The notes under the pieces are model-generated. The model saw only the letters and a list, made by a program, of their open reading frames with translations, was not told where the DNA came from and searched no databases. From assembly GCA_017792405.1 (NCBI GenBank), contig CP051231.1:1924895-1988894 (forward strand): a DNA stretch of 64,000 nucleotides. The letters run 5' to 3'. Shown here piece by piece: positions 44,928 through 53,045 of the stretch (positions are counted from its first letter, which is position 1; the number at the start of each line of letters is the position of its first letter). Origin of the DNA: Oceanicola sp. (GTDB lineage Bacteria > Pseudomonadota > Alphaproteobacteria > Rhodobacterales > Rhodobacteraceae). The translations under genes and the position numbers were made by a program.

Positions 44928-45425
44928 ATGCGGTTCGCCATTCTTTTCCTCGCCCTTTCCCTCTCTCCGGCCACCGCGCAGGAGCGTGTGCTCACCCCCG
45001 AGCGGGCCTCTGGCTACGATGGCATCATCAGCCAATGCGTCACCCTCACCCGCGAGAGCTTCGCCAACGATATGTGCGCACCGTTGGCCACCTCGGTCGC
45101 CGGCATGGCCTCCAAAGCAGGCCTGAAGCACCGCCACCTCGGCCTGACTGAATGGGGCTTCGGCACCGATGCGTTTCCGCCCACGCCCGAAGACCTCGGC
45201 TTCATCGCGCCGCTCAACCTGACCTTCTACATCCGCGCCACCGCCGGGCCGAACAGCGGCATGATCTGGGCCTCGCTCTACCGCGAGGTGCCGGAGGGGC
45301 GGCTGGTGCTCTGGGAGGATTCCGGCATCGGCGCAGGCGAGCAAAGCGTCATCCGCGACGGCCTCTCCACCGGCCTCGCCCGCAAGCTCGAACCGGTCTT
45401 CGACGCGCTCGCCGAGGCAAATTAA
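44928..45425 (+). CDS. Small exported protein of unknown function
   Basis: CAGGAG is 6 nt upstream of ATG 44928. The product begins with signal peptide MRFAILFLALSLSPATAQ, then ERVLTPERASGYDGIISQ. The mature part has two cysteines (SQCVTL, DMCAPL) and an alpha/beta pattern (TFYIRATAGPNSGMIWASLY, GRLVLWEDSGIGAGEQS). No family recognised. It follows the P450 by 29 nt, so the two may be co-transcribed. Confidence 0.75.
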   Translation: MRFAILFLALSLSPATAQERVLTPERASGYDGIISQCVTLTRESFANDMCAPLATSVAGMASKAGLKHRHLGLTEWGFGTDAFPPTPEDLGFIAPLNLTFYIRATAGPNSGMIWASLYREVPEGRLVLWEDSGIGAGEQSVIRDGLSTGLARKLEPVFDALAEAN

Positions 45426-45503
45426 CTTACCCGGCCAACCGCCTCACTTCATTGCTAAATCCATGCAGCCACCCGCAGGCCGGAGCACGCACAGGCTCCA
45501 GGT

Positions 45504-45974
45504 TCACTCCCCACCCACAGGCAACGCCGTGGTGCTTTTGATCTCCTCCATCGAGAGCAGCGCCGTCACGTTGTGGATCTTCACCTCCGAGATCAGCGCC
45601 TGGTAAAATTCGTCGTAGGCGCGCGCGTTCGTCACCTGCACTTTCAGGATGTAATCGATATCCCCCGCCAGTCGGTGCGCCTCCAGCACCTCGGGCCTCG
45701 CCCGCAGCGCCTTGAGGAACTTCTGCTGCCAGTCCGCCTCATGCTCGGAGGTGCGGATTAGCACGAAAAAACAGGCCTCCAAGCCGAGCGCTTCGGCGTT
45801 CAGCAGCACGGTGTTCTGCCGGATCACCCCGGCCTCCCGCATCTTGCGCACCCGATTCCAAACCGGCGTCTTCGAACTGCCCACTTTCTTGGCAATTTCG
45901 TCCAAGGATTGCGCTGCGTCAGCTTGCAGTTCCGCAAGGATTTTCCGGTCGATCTTGTCCAGACGGACGGACAT
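45504..45974 (-). CDS. Lrp/AsnC-family transcriptional regulator
   Basis: ATG 45974 lies 8 nt after GGAG (45983-45986), better than ATG 45980 at 2 nt, giving 156 residues. The N-terminal HTH reads LDKIDRKILAELQADAAQSL through KVGSSKTPVWNRVRKMREAG. The C-terminal RAM domain (FFVLIRTSEHEADWQQKF, VLEAHRLAGDIDYILKVQV) binds amino acid-like effectors. It is transcribed away from cysG, and an inverted repeat lies in the shared 137-nt region. It is a good candidate for controlling the sulfate reduction operon. Confidence 0.9.
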   Translation of the reverse strand: MSVRLDKIDRKILAELQADAAQSLDEIAKKVGSSKTPVWNRVRKMREAGVIRQNTVLLNAEALGLEACFFVLIRTSEHEADWQQKFLKALRARPEVLEAHRLAGDIDYILKVQVTNARAYDEFYQALISEVKIHNVTALLSMEEIKSTTALPVGGE

Positions 45975-46066
45975 TCGCATTTCTCCAGCTTTGTTGGAAT
46001 TCCGGCCCTACAGGGGAGTTTCTCGGAACGTTTTTCCCTAACTGCCGCGAAGCCCTGCCAATTTCC

Positions 46067-46085
46067 AGAACAAAATTCTATATCT
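46067..46085 (+). promoter_or_regulatory. Possible regulator site and -10 in the lrp-cysG divergent region
   Basis: AGAA-CAAAA-TTCT (46067-46079) is an inverted repeat overlapping TATATC (46079-46085 region), a plausible -10. A further palindrome GGAATTCC lies nearer to the lrp start. Position fits control of cysG by the divergent Lrp protein. No verified consensus was used. Confidence 0.35.
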
Positions 46086-46111
46086 TCCCCTACGCAACAG
46101 GAGCCGCCGCA

Positions 46112-47491
46112 ATGCAGCATTTTCCGATCTTCGTGAACCTCCTTGGTGAGCGCGTCACCCTCTCCGGTGGCGGCGAGGCCGCGCTGGCCAAGCTGCGCCT
46201 GCTGCTGAAGACGGAAGGTGACATTCACGTCTTCGCCGCCGAGCCCCATGCCGATCTTGAAACGCTGGCCGATGAGGGCCGCCTCACGCTCCACCGCCGC
46301 GCCGCCCGTGCGGGCGACTTCACCGGCAGCCGCCTCGCCTATGGCGCCAACGAAGACCACGCCGAAGACACCCGCATCAAGGCGCTGGCCGAGGCCGAGG
46401 GTGCGCTGGTCAACATCGTGGACGACCTGCACAACAGCCAGTTCATCACCCCCGCCATCGTCGACCGTGACCCGGTGACCGTGGCGATCGGCACCGAGGG
46501 CGCCGCCCCCGTGCTCGCCCGCGCAATCAAGCGCGACCTCGAAGAGCGCCTGCCCACCTCGCTCGGCCTGCTCACCCGCATCGGCAAGGCCTTCCGCGCC
46601 GCCGCCGATGCCTTGCCGATGGGCAAGAAGCGCCGCGACTTCTGGGCGGACTACTACTTCAACGAGGGCCCCAAGGCGCTCGCCAAGGGCGAAGACAACG
46701 CCCGCGAGGCGCTGGACGCGCTGCTCACCCGCCACCTCTCCGAGGCCCCCGAGCCAGGCGAAGTTGCCTTTGTCGGCGCTGGCCCCGGCGATCCCGAGAT
46801 GCTTACCCTCGCCGCCCGCCGCGCGCTGGATGAGGCCGAGGTGATCATCCACGATGGCCTCGTCTCGCCCGAGATCCTCGAACTCGCCCGCCGCGAGGCG
46901 CTGATGATCGACGTGGCCAAGCACGGCTTCGGCAAATCCACCCCGCAGGAGGCGATCAATGCGCTGATCGTCGGCCATGCGCTGAAGGGCGAAAAGGTCG
47001 TGCGCCTCAAGGCCGGCGATCCCGGCGTCTACGGCCGCCTCGACGAAGAGCTCGATGCGCTTGCCCCCCACGGCATCGCCACCCGCATCCTGCCCGGCAT
47101 CACCGCCGCCTCCGCCGCTGCCGCCTCCATCGGCCAGAGCCTGACCAAGCGGGGCCGCAACTCCGACCTGCGATTTCTGACCGGGCATGACACAAAGGGT
47201 TTCACCGAGCAGGATTGGCACGCGCTGGCCGCGCCCGGTGCCGTCGCCGCCATCTACATGGCCAAGAAGGGCGCGCGCTTCCTTCAGGGCCGCCTGATGA
47301 TGCACGGCGCCTCCCCCGCCACCGATGTCACCGTGGTCGAGAACGCCTCTCGCCCGGATACCCGCATCCTGCATACCACCCTTGCCGCCCTGCCCGAGAC
47401 GGTCGAGGGCCTTTCCGGCCCCGCCGTCCTCCTCTATGGCCTCGCTCCGCGCGACGCCGCCACCGAACTCAAGCTGAAGGCCGCCCAGTAA
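46112..47491 (+). CDS. cysG: Siroheme synthase (bifunctional/trifunctional CysG)
   Basis: AGGAG is 8 nt before ATG 46112. The N-terminal half is the precorrin-2 dehydrogenase/ferrochelatase part (FVNLLGERVTLSGGGEAALA, LVNIVDDLHNSQFITPAIV). The C-terminal half is the uroporphyrinogen III methyltransferase (VAFVGAGPGDPEMLTLAARR, VRLKAGDPGVYGRLDEELDA, PGITAASAAAASIGQSLTKR). It makes siroheme for the sulfite reductase encoded two genes downstream. The next gene starts at TAATG, overlapping its stop. Length 459 is normal. Confidence 0.96.
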   Translation: MQHFPIFVNLLGERVTLSGGGEAALAKLRLLLKTEGDIHVFAAEPHADLETLADEGRLTLHRRAARAGDFTGSRLAYGANEDHAEDTRIKALAEAEGALVNIVDDLHNSQFITPAIVDRDPVTVAIGTEGAAPVLARAIKRDLEERLPTSLGLLTRIGKAFRAAADALPMGKKRRDFWADYYFNEGPKALAKGEDNAREALDALLTRHLSEAPEPGEVAFVGAGPGDPEMLTLAARRALDEAEVIIHDGLVSPEILELARREALMIDVAKHGFGKSTPQEAINALIVGHALKGEKVVRLKAGDPGVYGRLDEELDALAPHGIATRILPGITAASAAAASIGQSLTKRGRNSDLRFLTGHDTKGFTEQDWHALAAPGAVAAIYMAKKGARFLQGRLMMHGASPATDVTVVENASRPDTRILHTTLAALPETVEGLSGPAVLLYGLAPRDAATELKLKAAQ

Positions 47492-47790
47492 TGCCCAAGC
47501 CATTCACCCCCAAGGTCGTCACGGCCAATGCGCTGATCGAAGGCGATGTGATCTATCTCACCAACTCCGGCGAGTGGTCGCGCCGCCACGAGGATGCCCG
47601 CCTCTTCACCGAGGAAGCCCCCGCCGAGGCCGCGCTCTCCGCCGCCGCGCTGCAGGCCTCCGAGATCGTTGGCGCCTATCTCGCCGACGCCGAAGCCACG
47701 CCCAAGGGCCCCAAGCCCACCCACTTCCGCGAGGCCTTCCGCGCCACCGGCCCCTCCAACTACGCCCACGGCAAACAGGTGGACCTCTGA
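47491..47790 (+). CDS. DUF2849 small protein of the sulfite reductase operon
   Basis: ATG 47491 overlaps the cysG stop (TAATG) and its own stop overlaps the cysI start (TGATG), so the three are translationally coupled. The 99-residue product begins MPKPFTPKVVTANALIEGDV and contains SNYAHGKQVDL at its end. DUF2849 genes sit beside cysI in alphaproteobacteria; a role in supporting sulfite reductase is inferred. Confidence 0.88.
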   Translation: MPKPFTPKVVTANALIEGDVIYLTNSGEWSRRHEDARLFTEEAPAEAALSAAALQASEIVGAYLADAEATPKGPKPTHFREAFRATGPSNYAHGKQVDL

Positions 47791-49457
47791 TGTACAGCTA
47801 TACCGACTTCGACGAAGCTTTCGTCCGCAACCGCGTCAGCCAGTTCCGTGCCCAGGTGGAGCGCCGCATCGACGGCTCGCTCACCGAGGACGAGTTCAAG
47901 CCGCTGCGCCTGATGAACGGCCTCTACCTCCAGCTGCACGCCTACATGCTGCGCGTGGCCATCCCCTATGGCACCATCTCGGCCCGCCAGATGCGCCAGC
48001 TCGCCTTCATCGCCGACAAATGGGACAAGGGCTACGGCCATTTCACCACCCGTCAGAACATCCAGTACAACTGGCCCGCGCTGAAAGACGTGCCGGATAT
48101 GCTCGAGGCCCTGGCCGACGTGCAGATGCACGCGATCCAGACCTCCGGTAACTGCATCCGCAACGTGACCTCCGACCATTTCGCCGGTGCCGCCGGCGAC
48201 GAGGTGGCCGATCCGCGCCCCTACGCCGAGCTGCTGCGCCAGTGGTCGACCGATCATCCCGAGTTCCAGTTCCTGCCCCGCAAGTTCAAGATCGCGGTGA
48301 CCGGGGCCGAGGCCGACCGCGCGGTCATCCGCGCCCATGACATCGGCCTGCAACTGGTCGAGCAGAACGGCGAGATCGGCTTCAAGGTCATCATCGGCGG
48401 CGGTCTGGGCCGCACGCCCATGATCGGCAAGGTGGTGCGCGAGTTCCTCCCCGAGGCCGACCTGCTGCCCTACTGCGAGGCCATCGTTCACGTCTACAAC
48501 ACGCTCGGCCGCCGCGATAACAAGTACAAGGCCCGCATCAAGATCACCGTCCACGAGAACGGGATCGACACCATGCGCGAGCTGATCGAGGCCCGCTTTG
48601 CCGAGATCCGCCCCGAGTTCACCGGCGTCGACCAAGAGATGCTCGCCGCGATCAAGGCCCAGTTCGCCACCCCCGCGCTGCGCGAGGGCGACGTGGCCGC
48701 CTATGAGGCCGCCCGCGAGATGGACCCTGTGTTCCGTGCATGGGCCGATACCAACCTGACCGCGCACCGCGATGCTGACCATGCGATTGTCACAATTTCG
48801 ATAAAGGCCCACGGTAAGACACCCGGAGATGCAACCTCCGACCAGATGCGCCTGATGGCCGACCTGGCGGAAGAGTATGCCCACGGAGAGCTGCGCATCA
48901 GCCACGAGCAGAACGTCATCCTGCCCCATGTCCACAAGGGCGACCTGCCCGCGATCCACGCGGCGCTGAAGGCTGCCGGGCTGGGCACGGCCAACATCGG
49001 GCTGGCCTCCGATATCATCGCCTGCCCCGGCATGGATTACTGCGCGCTGGCCACCGCCCGCTCGATCCCGATCGCGCAGGAAATCGCCACCCGCGTCGAC
49101 GAGCTGAAGATCGAGCACGAGGTCGGTGAGCTGAAGATCAAGATCTCCGGCTGCATCAACGCCTGCGGCCACCACCACGTGGGCCACATCGGCATCCTCG
49201 GGCTGGATCGCGCTGGCGTCGAGAACTACCAGGTCACGCTGGGCGGCGACGGCACGCAGGATGCGGCCATCGGCACTCGCATGGGGCCGGGCTTCTCCGC
49301 CGAAGAGATCGTGCCCGCCATCGAGCGGCTGATGCTGGCCTACCTCGAGCTGCGCGACGCGCCCGAGGAGACCTTCCTCGCCACCTTCCGCCGCCTTGGG
49401 GATGCGCCCTTCAAGGCCGCCCTCTACCCCGAAAGCGAGGCCCGCAATGCCGCGTGA
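47790..49457 (+). CDS. cysI: Sulfite reductase hemoprotein (siroheme and 4Fe-4S)
   Basis: The 555-residue protein has two siroheme-reductase repeats (FHTTRQNIQYNWPALKDVP-type region, then ELRISHEQNVILPHVHK). Cluster ligands appear as CPGMDYC (C-x5-C) and SGCINACGHHH (C-x3-C). It reduces sulfite to sulfide with six electrons. The nearby reductase fpr is a likely electron source through ferredoxin. Its last 11 nt overlap cysH. Nitrite reductase is the main alternative, but cysH, cysG and DUF934 in the operon favour sulfite. Confidence 0.93.
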   Translation: MYSYTDFDEAFVRNRVSQFRAQVERRIDGSLTEDEFKPLRLMNGLYLQLHAYMLRVAIPYGTISARQMRQLAFIADKWDKGYGHFTTRQNIQYNWPALKDVPDMLEALADVQMHAIQTSGNCIRNVTSDHFAGAAGDEVADPRPYAELLRQWSTDHPEFQFLPRKFKIAVTGAEADRAVIRAHDIGLQLVEQNGEIGFKVIIGGGLGRTPMIGKVVREFLPEADLLPYCEAIVHVYNTLGRRDNKYKARIKITVHENGIDTMRELIEARFAEIRPEFTGVDQEMLAAIKAQFATPALREGDVAAYEAAREMDPVFRAWADTNLTAHRDADHAIVTISIKAHGKTPGDATSDQMRLMADLAEEYAHGELRISHEQNVILPHVHKGDLPAIHAALKAAGLGTANIGLASDIIACPGMDYCALATARSIPIAQEIATRVDELKIEHEVGELKIKISGCINACGHHHVGHIGILGLDRAGVENYQVTLGGDGTQDAAIGTRMGPGFSAEEIVPAIERLMLAYLELRDAPEETFLATFRRLGDAPFKAALYPESEARNAA

Positions 49458-50265
49458 TACCGTCACAGGCGTGACCGACGAGGTGGCCGAAGCCCGCGCC
49501 GCCTCCGAGGCCCGCGCCCTCAACGAACGGTTCGCCGGGGCGACGGCGCAGGAGGTTCTGCGCCACGCCCTGACCGATCCGGCGATGGGCCGCATCGCCA
49601 CCGTCAGCTCCTTCGGCGCCGAGTCGGTGGTGCTGCTGCACATGATCTCCCAGATCGACCGCGCCGCGCCGGTGCTCTTCATCGACACCCAGATGCTCTT
49701 TGAAGAAACGCTGCAATATCAAACCGATGTGGCCGAACAGCTCGGCCTCACCGGCATCGAGGTGGTGCGTGCCCCCGCGCCCGAGCTGGCCAAGGCCGAC
49801 CCGGACGATACCCTGCACAAGCGCTCCACCGACGCCTGCTGCGACCTGCGCAAGACCGTGCCGCTCGCCAATGCCCTGCTGGCCTATGATGGCTGGGTCA
49901 CGGGCCGCAAACGCTTTCAGGCCGAGGCCCGCGCGGCACTCGATTACTTCGAAAGCGAAGGCCCCCGGGTCAAGGTGAACCCGCTCGCAGGCTGGTCCGC
50001 CACCGACCTCAAGGCCTACATGGATGAGCACGACCTGCCCCGGCACCCGCTGGTCGCCAAGGGCTACCCCTCCATTGGCTGCTGGCCCTGCACCACGCCC
50101 GTGAAAGAGGGCGAAGACCCGCGCGCTGGTCGCTGGCGCGGCGAGGAAAAGGAAGAATGCGGCATCCACTTCATCGACGGCAAAGTGGTCCGCGGCCCCC
50201 TGCCCGTGTCCGAGCCCGCCTCCGACCCCGTCGCCGAAGCCGCCCCCGAGAGAAAGAGCGCCTGA
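49447..50265 (+). CDS. cysH: Adenylyl-sulfate (APS) reductase type CysH
   Basis: The 272-residue protein has the PP-loop VSSFGAESVVLLHMISQ and the pair CC in STDACCDLRKTVPL with CxxC in GCWPCTTPVKEGEDPRAGRW. The CC...CxxC pattern ligates a 4Fe-4S cluster and marks APS-type rather than PAPS-type reductases. The catalytic Cys lies in EECGIHF. It turns APS (or PAPS) into sulfite, the substrate of CysI encoded just upstream. ATG 49447 overlaps the cysI stop by 11 nt. Confidence 0.95.
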   Translation: MPRDTVTGVTDEVAEARAASEARALNERFAGATAQEVLRHALTDPAMGRIATVSSFGAESVVLLHMISQIDRAAPVLFIDTQMLFEETLQYQTDVAEQLGLTGIEVVRAPAPELAKADPDDTLHKRSTDACCDLRKTVPLANALLAYDGWVTGRKRFQAEARAALDYFESEGPRVKVNPLAGWSATDLKAYMDEHDLPRHPLVAKGYPSIGCWPCTTPVKEGEDPRAGRWRGEEKEECGIHFIDGKVVRGPLPVSEPASDPVAEAAPERKSA

Positions 50266-50266
50266 C

Positions 50267-50710
50267 ATGACCGAGCTTACGACCGAGACTGCAAACATCA
50301 TCGTCACCGACAGCGGCTTCACGGCAGAAGACTGGACCCACGGCTTCACCCCGCTCGAAGAGCTGGGCGCCAACTCCGCCGCCCCCGCGCTCGCGGTGGA
50401 TCTCGGCCCCGCCGACGATCCGGCCACGCTCTCGGCCCGTCTCGACGAGATCGACCTGATCCGCGTCGCCTTCCCCAGCTTCGCCGATGGCCGCGGCTTC
50501 ACCCATGCCCGCACCCTGCGCCGCATGGGCTTCTCGGGCCGTCTGCGCGCTGCCGGTCACGTTATTTCAGACCAATATGCAATGGCCCGGCGCTGTGGGT
50601 TCGACGAGGTCGAGATCTCCCCCGAGCTGGCCGCACGCCAGCCCGAGGCTGAGTGGAAGTTCCGCGCCGACTGGCAGGCAAACGACTATCAGGCGCGCCT
50701 GCGCGCCTGA
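50267..50710 (+). CDS. DUF934 protein of the cys operon
   Basis: It starts 1 nt after cysH. The 147-residue product contains LIRVAFPSFADGRGFTHART and RRMGFSGRLRAAGHVISDQY, the DUF934 core. In proteobacteria it accompanies cysH/cysI, and is thought to help sulfate reduction, but its chemistry is unknown. Soluble, no cofactor motif visible. Confidence 0.92.
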   Translation: MTELTTETANIIVTDSGFTAEDWTHGFTPLEELGANSAAPALAVDLGPADDPATLSARLDEIDLIRVAFPSFADGRGFTHARTLRRMGFSGRLRAAGHVISDQYAMARRCGFDEVEISPELAARQPEAEWKFRADWQANDYQARLRA

Positions 50711-50794
50711 GCCCCTTGGAACGCCTTCAAAAATCCTGATAGAGATCAAAGCAGCAAGGAGCCGCCAGGCTGTAAGAGCCAGCGACCAGTATCC

Positions 50795-51652
50795 ATGACC
50801 GAACAGAGCCCCGTGACCGAACAAGCCGCACAACCCGTCAAAGCCAAGCCCGCCCTCCCCGATGCCCAGACCGTGACGGAGGTGAAGCACTACACCGACC
50901 GTCTGTTCAGCTTCCGCTGCACCCGGCCCGCCTCCCTGCGCTTCCGCTCCGGCGAGTTCGTGATGATCGGCCTCATGGGCGATCCAGATCCGAAGACCGG
51001 CAAGGTCAAGCCGCTGCTGCGCGCCTATTCCATCGCCTCCCCCTCCTGGGACGAGGAACTGGAGTTCTACTCCATCAAGGTGCAGGACGGCCCGCTCACC
51101 TCCAAGCTCCAGCACATCCAGCCCGGCGACGAGCTGATCCTGCGGCCCAAGCCCGTCGGCACGCTGGTGCATGACGCCCTGCTGCCCGGCAAGCGCCTGT
51201 GGTTCTTCGCCACCGGCACCGGCTTCGCCCCCTTCGCCTCCCTGCTGCGCGAGCCGCAGACGTACGAGGATTACGACGAGGTGGTGATCACCCACACCTG
51301 CCGCGAGGCTGGCGAGCTGACCTATGGCCGCGACCTGATCGAAGGCCTGAAGGACGACGAGCTGCTGAACGAGGTGATCGGCGAGGGCTTCTGGAAGAAG
51401 ATCAAGTACTACCCCACCACCACCCGCGAAGAGAGCGCCAAGATGGGCCGCATCACCGACCTGATGCGCACAGGCGAGGCATTCTCGGACCTCGGCGTGC
51501 CCGAGCTGAACCCCACGACCGACCGCGCGATGATCTGCGGCAACCTCGCCTTCAACCTCGAGCTGAAGGAGATGCTCGAGGCATACGGCCTCGAAGAGGG
51601 CGCCAATTCCAAGCCCGCGCATTACGTGGTCGAAAAGGCCTTTCTCGACTGA
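50795..51652 (+). CDS. fpr: Ferredoxin-NADP+ reductase
   Basis: The 285-residue flavoprotein has the FAD motif RAYSIASPSW, the NADP-binding LWFFATGTGFAPFASLL and C-terminal AMICGNLAFNLELKEML. An AAGGAG-rich leader lies in the 84 nt after DUF934. It would supply reduced ferredoxin for sulfite reductase, fitting its position at the end of the cys operon. The C-terminus ends VEKAFLD as in bacterial FPR. A terminator follows. Confidence 0.93.
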   Translation: MTEQSPVTEQAAQPVKAKPALPDAQTVTEVKHYTDRLFSFRCTRPASLRFRSGEFVMIGLMGDPDPKTGKVKPLLRAYSIASPSWDEELEFYSIKVQDGPLTSKLQHIQPGDELILRPKPVGTLVHDALLPGKRLWFFATGTGFAPFASLLREPQTYEDYDEVVITHTCREAGELTYGRDLIEGLKDDELLNEVIGEGFWKKIKYYPTTTREESAKMGRITDLMRTGEAFSDLGVPELNPTTDRAMICGNLAFNLELKEMLEAYGLEEGANSKPAHYVVEKAFLD

Positions 51653-51659
51653 TCGCTAC

Positions 51660-51690
51660 GGCGCGGTGGGTCTTGCCCCGCCGCGCCTTT
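51660..51690 (+). terminator. Rho-independent terminator after fpr
   Basis: An 11-bp stem GGCGCGGTGGG (51660-51670) and CCCGCCGCGCC (51677-51687) with one G-T pair and a 6-nt loop, followed by TTT. It lies 8 nt after the fpr stop and marks the end of the sulfate reduction operon. Confidence 0.8.
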
Positions 51691-51706
51691 CGCCCTAGGC
51701 GGGGGC

Positions 51707-52321
51707 ATGGATACCGCCTTCCTCATCTCTGCCTTCGTCACCCTCTTCGTTGTGATCGACCCGCTGGGCCTCGCCCCGCTCTTCGCCGCGCTCACCCATG
51801 ACGAAACAGAGGGCCGCCGCCGCGCCATCGCCATCCGCGCCGTGGCCATCGGCTTCTCCATCCTGCTGATCTTCGGCCTTGCCGGTGAGGCGGTGCTCGA
51901 ATTCGTCGGCATCTCCATGCCAGCCTTCCGCATCTCCGGCGGCCTGCTGCTGTTCCTCACCGCGCTCGAAATGCTCTTCGAGCGCCGCACCAAGCGCCGC
52001 GAGGATCAGGCCGAGGAAGATCGCCCCGATCCCTCCATCTTCCCGCTCGCCACGCCGCTCATCGCCGGGCCGGGCGCGATTGCCTCGATGATCCTGCTTT
52101 CCGGCTCCCCCAATGCCGACTGGACGACCACCTTGCAGGTGATCGGCGTCATGGCCACCGTGCTCACCATCGTCCTGATCCTGTTTCTCGGCGGCGGGCT
52201 TCTGTCGCGCCTGCTGGGCAAGACCGGCATCAACGTGGCCACCCGCCTGCTCGGCATGCTGCTCGCCGCCCTCTCGGTCCAATTCGTGATCGACGGCCTG
52301 CGCGACCTCTCCCTGCTCTAG
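51707..52321 (+). CDS. MarC-family inner membrane protein
   Basis: The 204-residue protein begins MDTAFLISAFVTLFVVIDPL and has about six hydrophobic helices (AVAIGFSILLIFGLAGEAVL, ISMPAFRISGGLLLFLTALE, TLQVIGVMATVLTIVLILFL). The PLIAGPGAIASMILL motif is typical of MarC/YchE proteins. Function in cells is unsettled. It starts 16 nt beyond the fpr terminator. Confidence 0.9.
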   Translation: MDTAFLISAFVTLFVVIDPLGLAPLFAALTHDETEGRRRAIAIRAVAIGFSILLIFGLAGEAVLEFVGISMPAFRISGGLLLFLTALEMLFERRTKRREDQAEEDRPDPSIFPLATPLIAGPGAIASMILLSGSPNADWTTTLQVIGVMATVLTIVLILFLGGGLLSRLLGKTGINVATRLLGMLLAALSVQFVIDGLRDLSLL

Positions 52322-52353
52322 AAATGCGCCGCGCCCCCGCCTAAATATCTGAT

Positions 52354-52935
52354 ATGGACGGCGATACCCTCGGACGGCTCACCTACCTCATCCTGCTCGG
52401 CGTCTTCGTGGGCAGCTACTTCTTCGTGTCCGGCCGCACCAACTGGGGCCAGACCGCGCGCCACGCCGCACTCTGGGTCTTCATCTTTCTCGGCGTCATC
52501 GTGGCCTATGGCCTCTGGGATGACGTGCGCCGCGAGGTGATGCCGCAGCAATCGGTCTTCGAGGGCGATGGCCGGGTCGAGGTGCCGGTCTCTCCCGATG
52601 GGCACTACTATCTGACGCTCGAGATCAACGGCGCCCCCACCCGCTTCGTGGTCGACACCGGCGCCTCCGACATGGTGCTCAGCCGCGACGATGCTCGCGC
52701 CGCCGGGATCGACCCCGAGAGCCTCGCCTACATGGGCCGCGCCAACACGGCGAACGGCGAGGTCCGCACTGCCCTCGTGCGGCTCGACGAGGTGCGCCTC
52801 GGCGACATCACCGACCGCGGTGTGACCGCGCTGGTGAATGATGGTGAGATGATGGGCTCCCTCCTCGGCATGCGTTACCTCGAACGCTTCGCCTCCGTCA
52901 GCTTCTCCCGCGGCGAGATGATCCTCCAGCGCTGA
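52354..52935 (+). CDS. Membrane-anchored retropepsin-like aspartic protease
   Basis: The 193-residue protein has two N-terminal transmembrane helices (LTYLILLGVFVGSYFFVSG, HAALWVFIFLGVIVAYGLWD). A protease domain with the DTG active site APTRFVVDTGASDMVLSRDD and a Gly-rich flap-like NTANGEVRT follows. Single-DTG membrane proteins of this kind form dimers; the domain would face the periplasm. The substrate is unknown. It starts 32 nt after marC. Confidence 0.88.
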   Translation: MDGDTLGRLTYLILLGVFVGSYFFVSGRTNWGQTARHAALWVFIFLGVIVAYGLWDDVRREVMPQQSVFEGDGRVEVPVSPDGHYYLTLEINGAPTRFVVDTGASDMVLSRDDARAAGIDPESLAYMGRANTANGEVRTALVRLDEVRLGDITDRGVTALVNDGEMMGSLLGMRYLERFASVSFSRGEMILQR

Positions 52936-53045
52936 CCCGCTCAAGCGGATTTCTATGCGTCGGGCATATTTTTCATTGGCCCCCGCTCCGCCCCGGCCCG
53001 ACCCTCGGTGCATGCGCCCTGTTGGCGCACCTAGGGAGGAAAACC

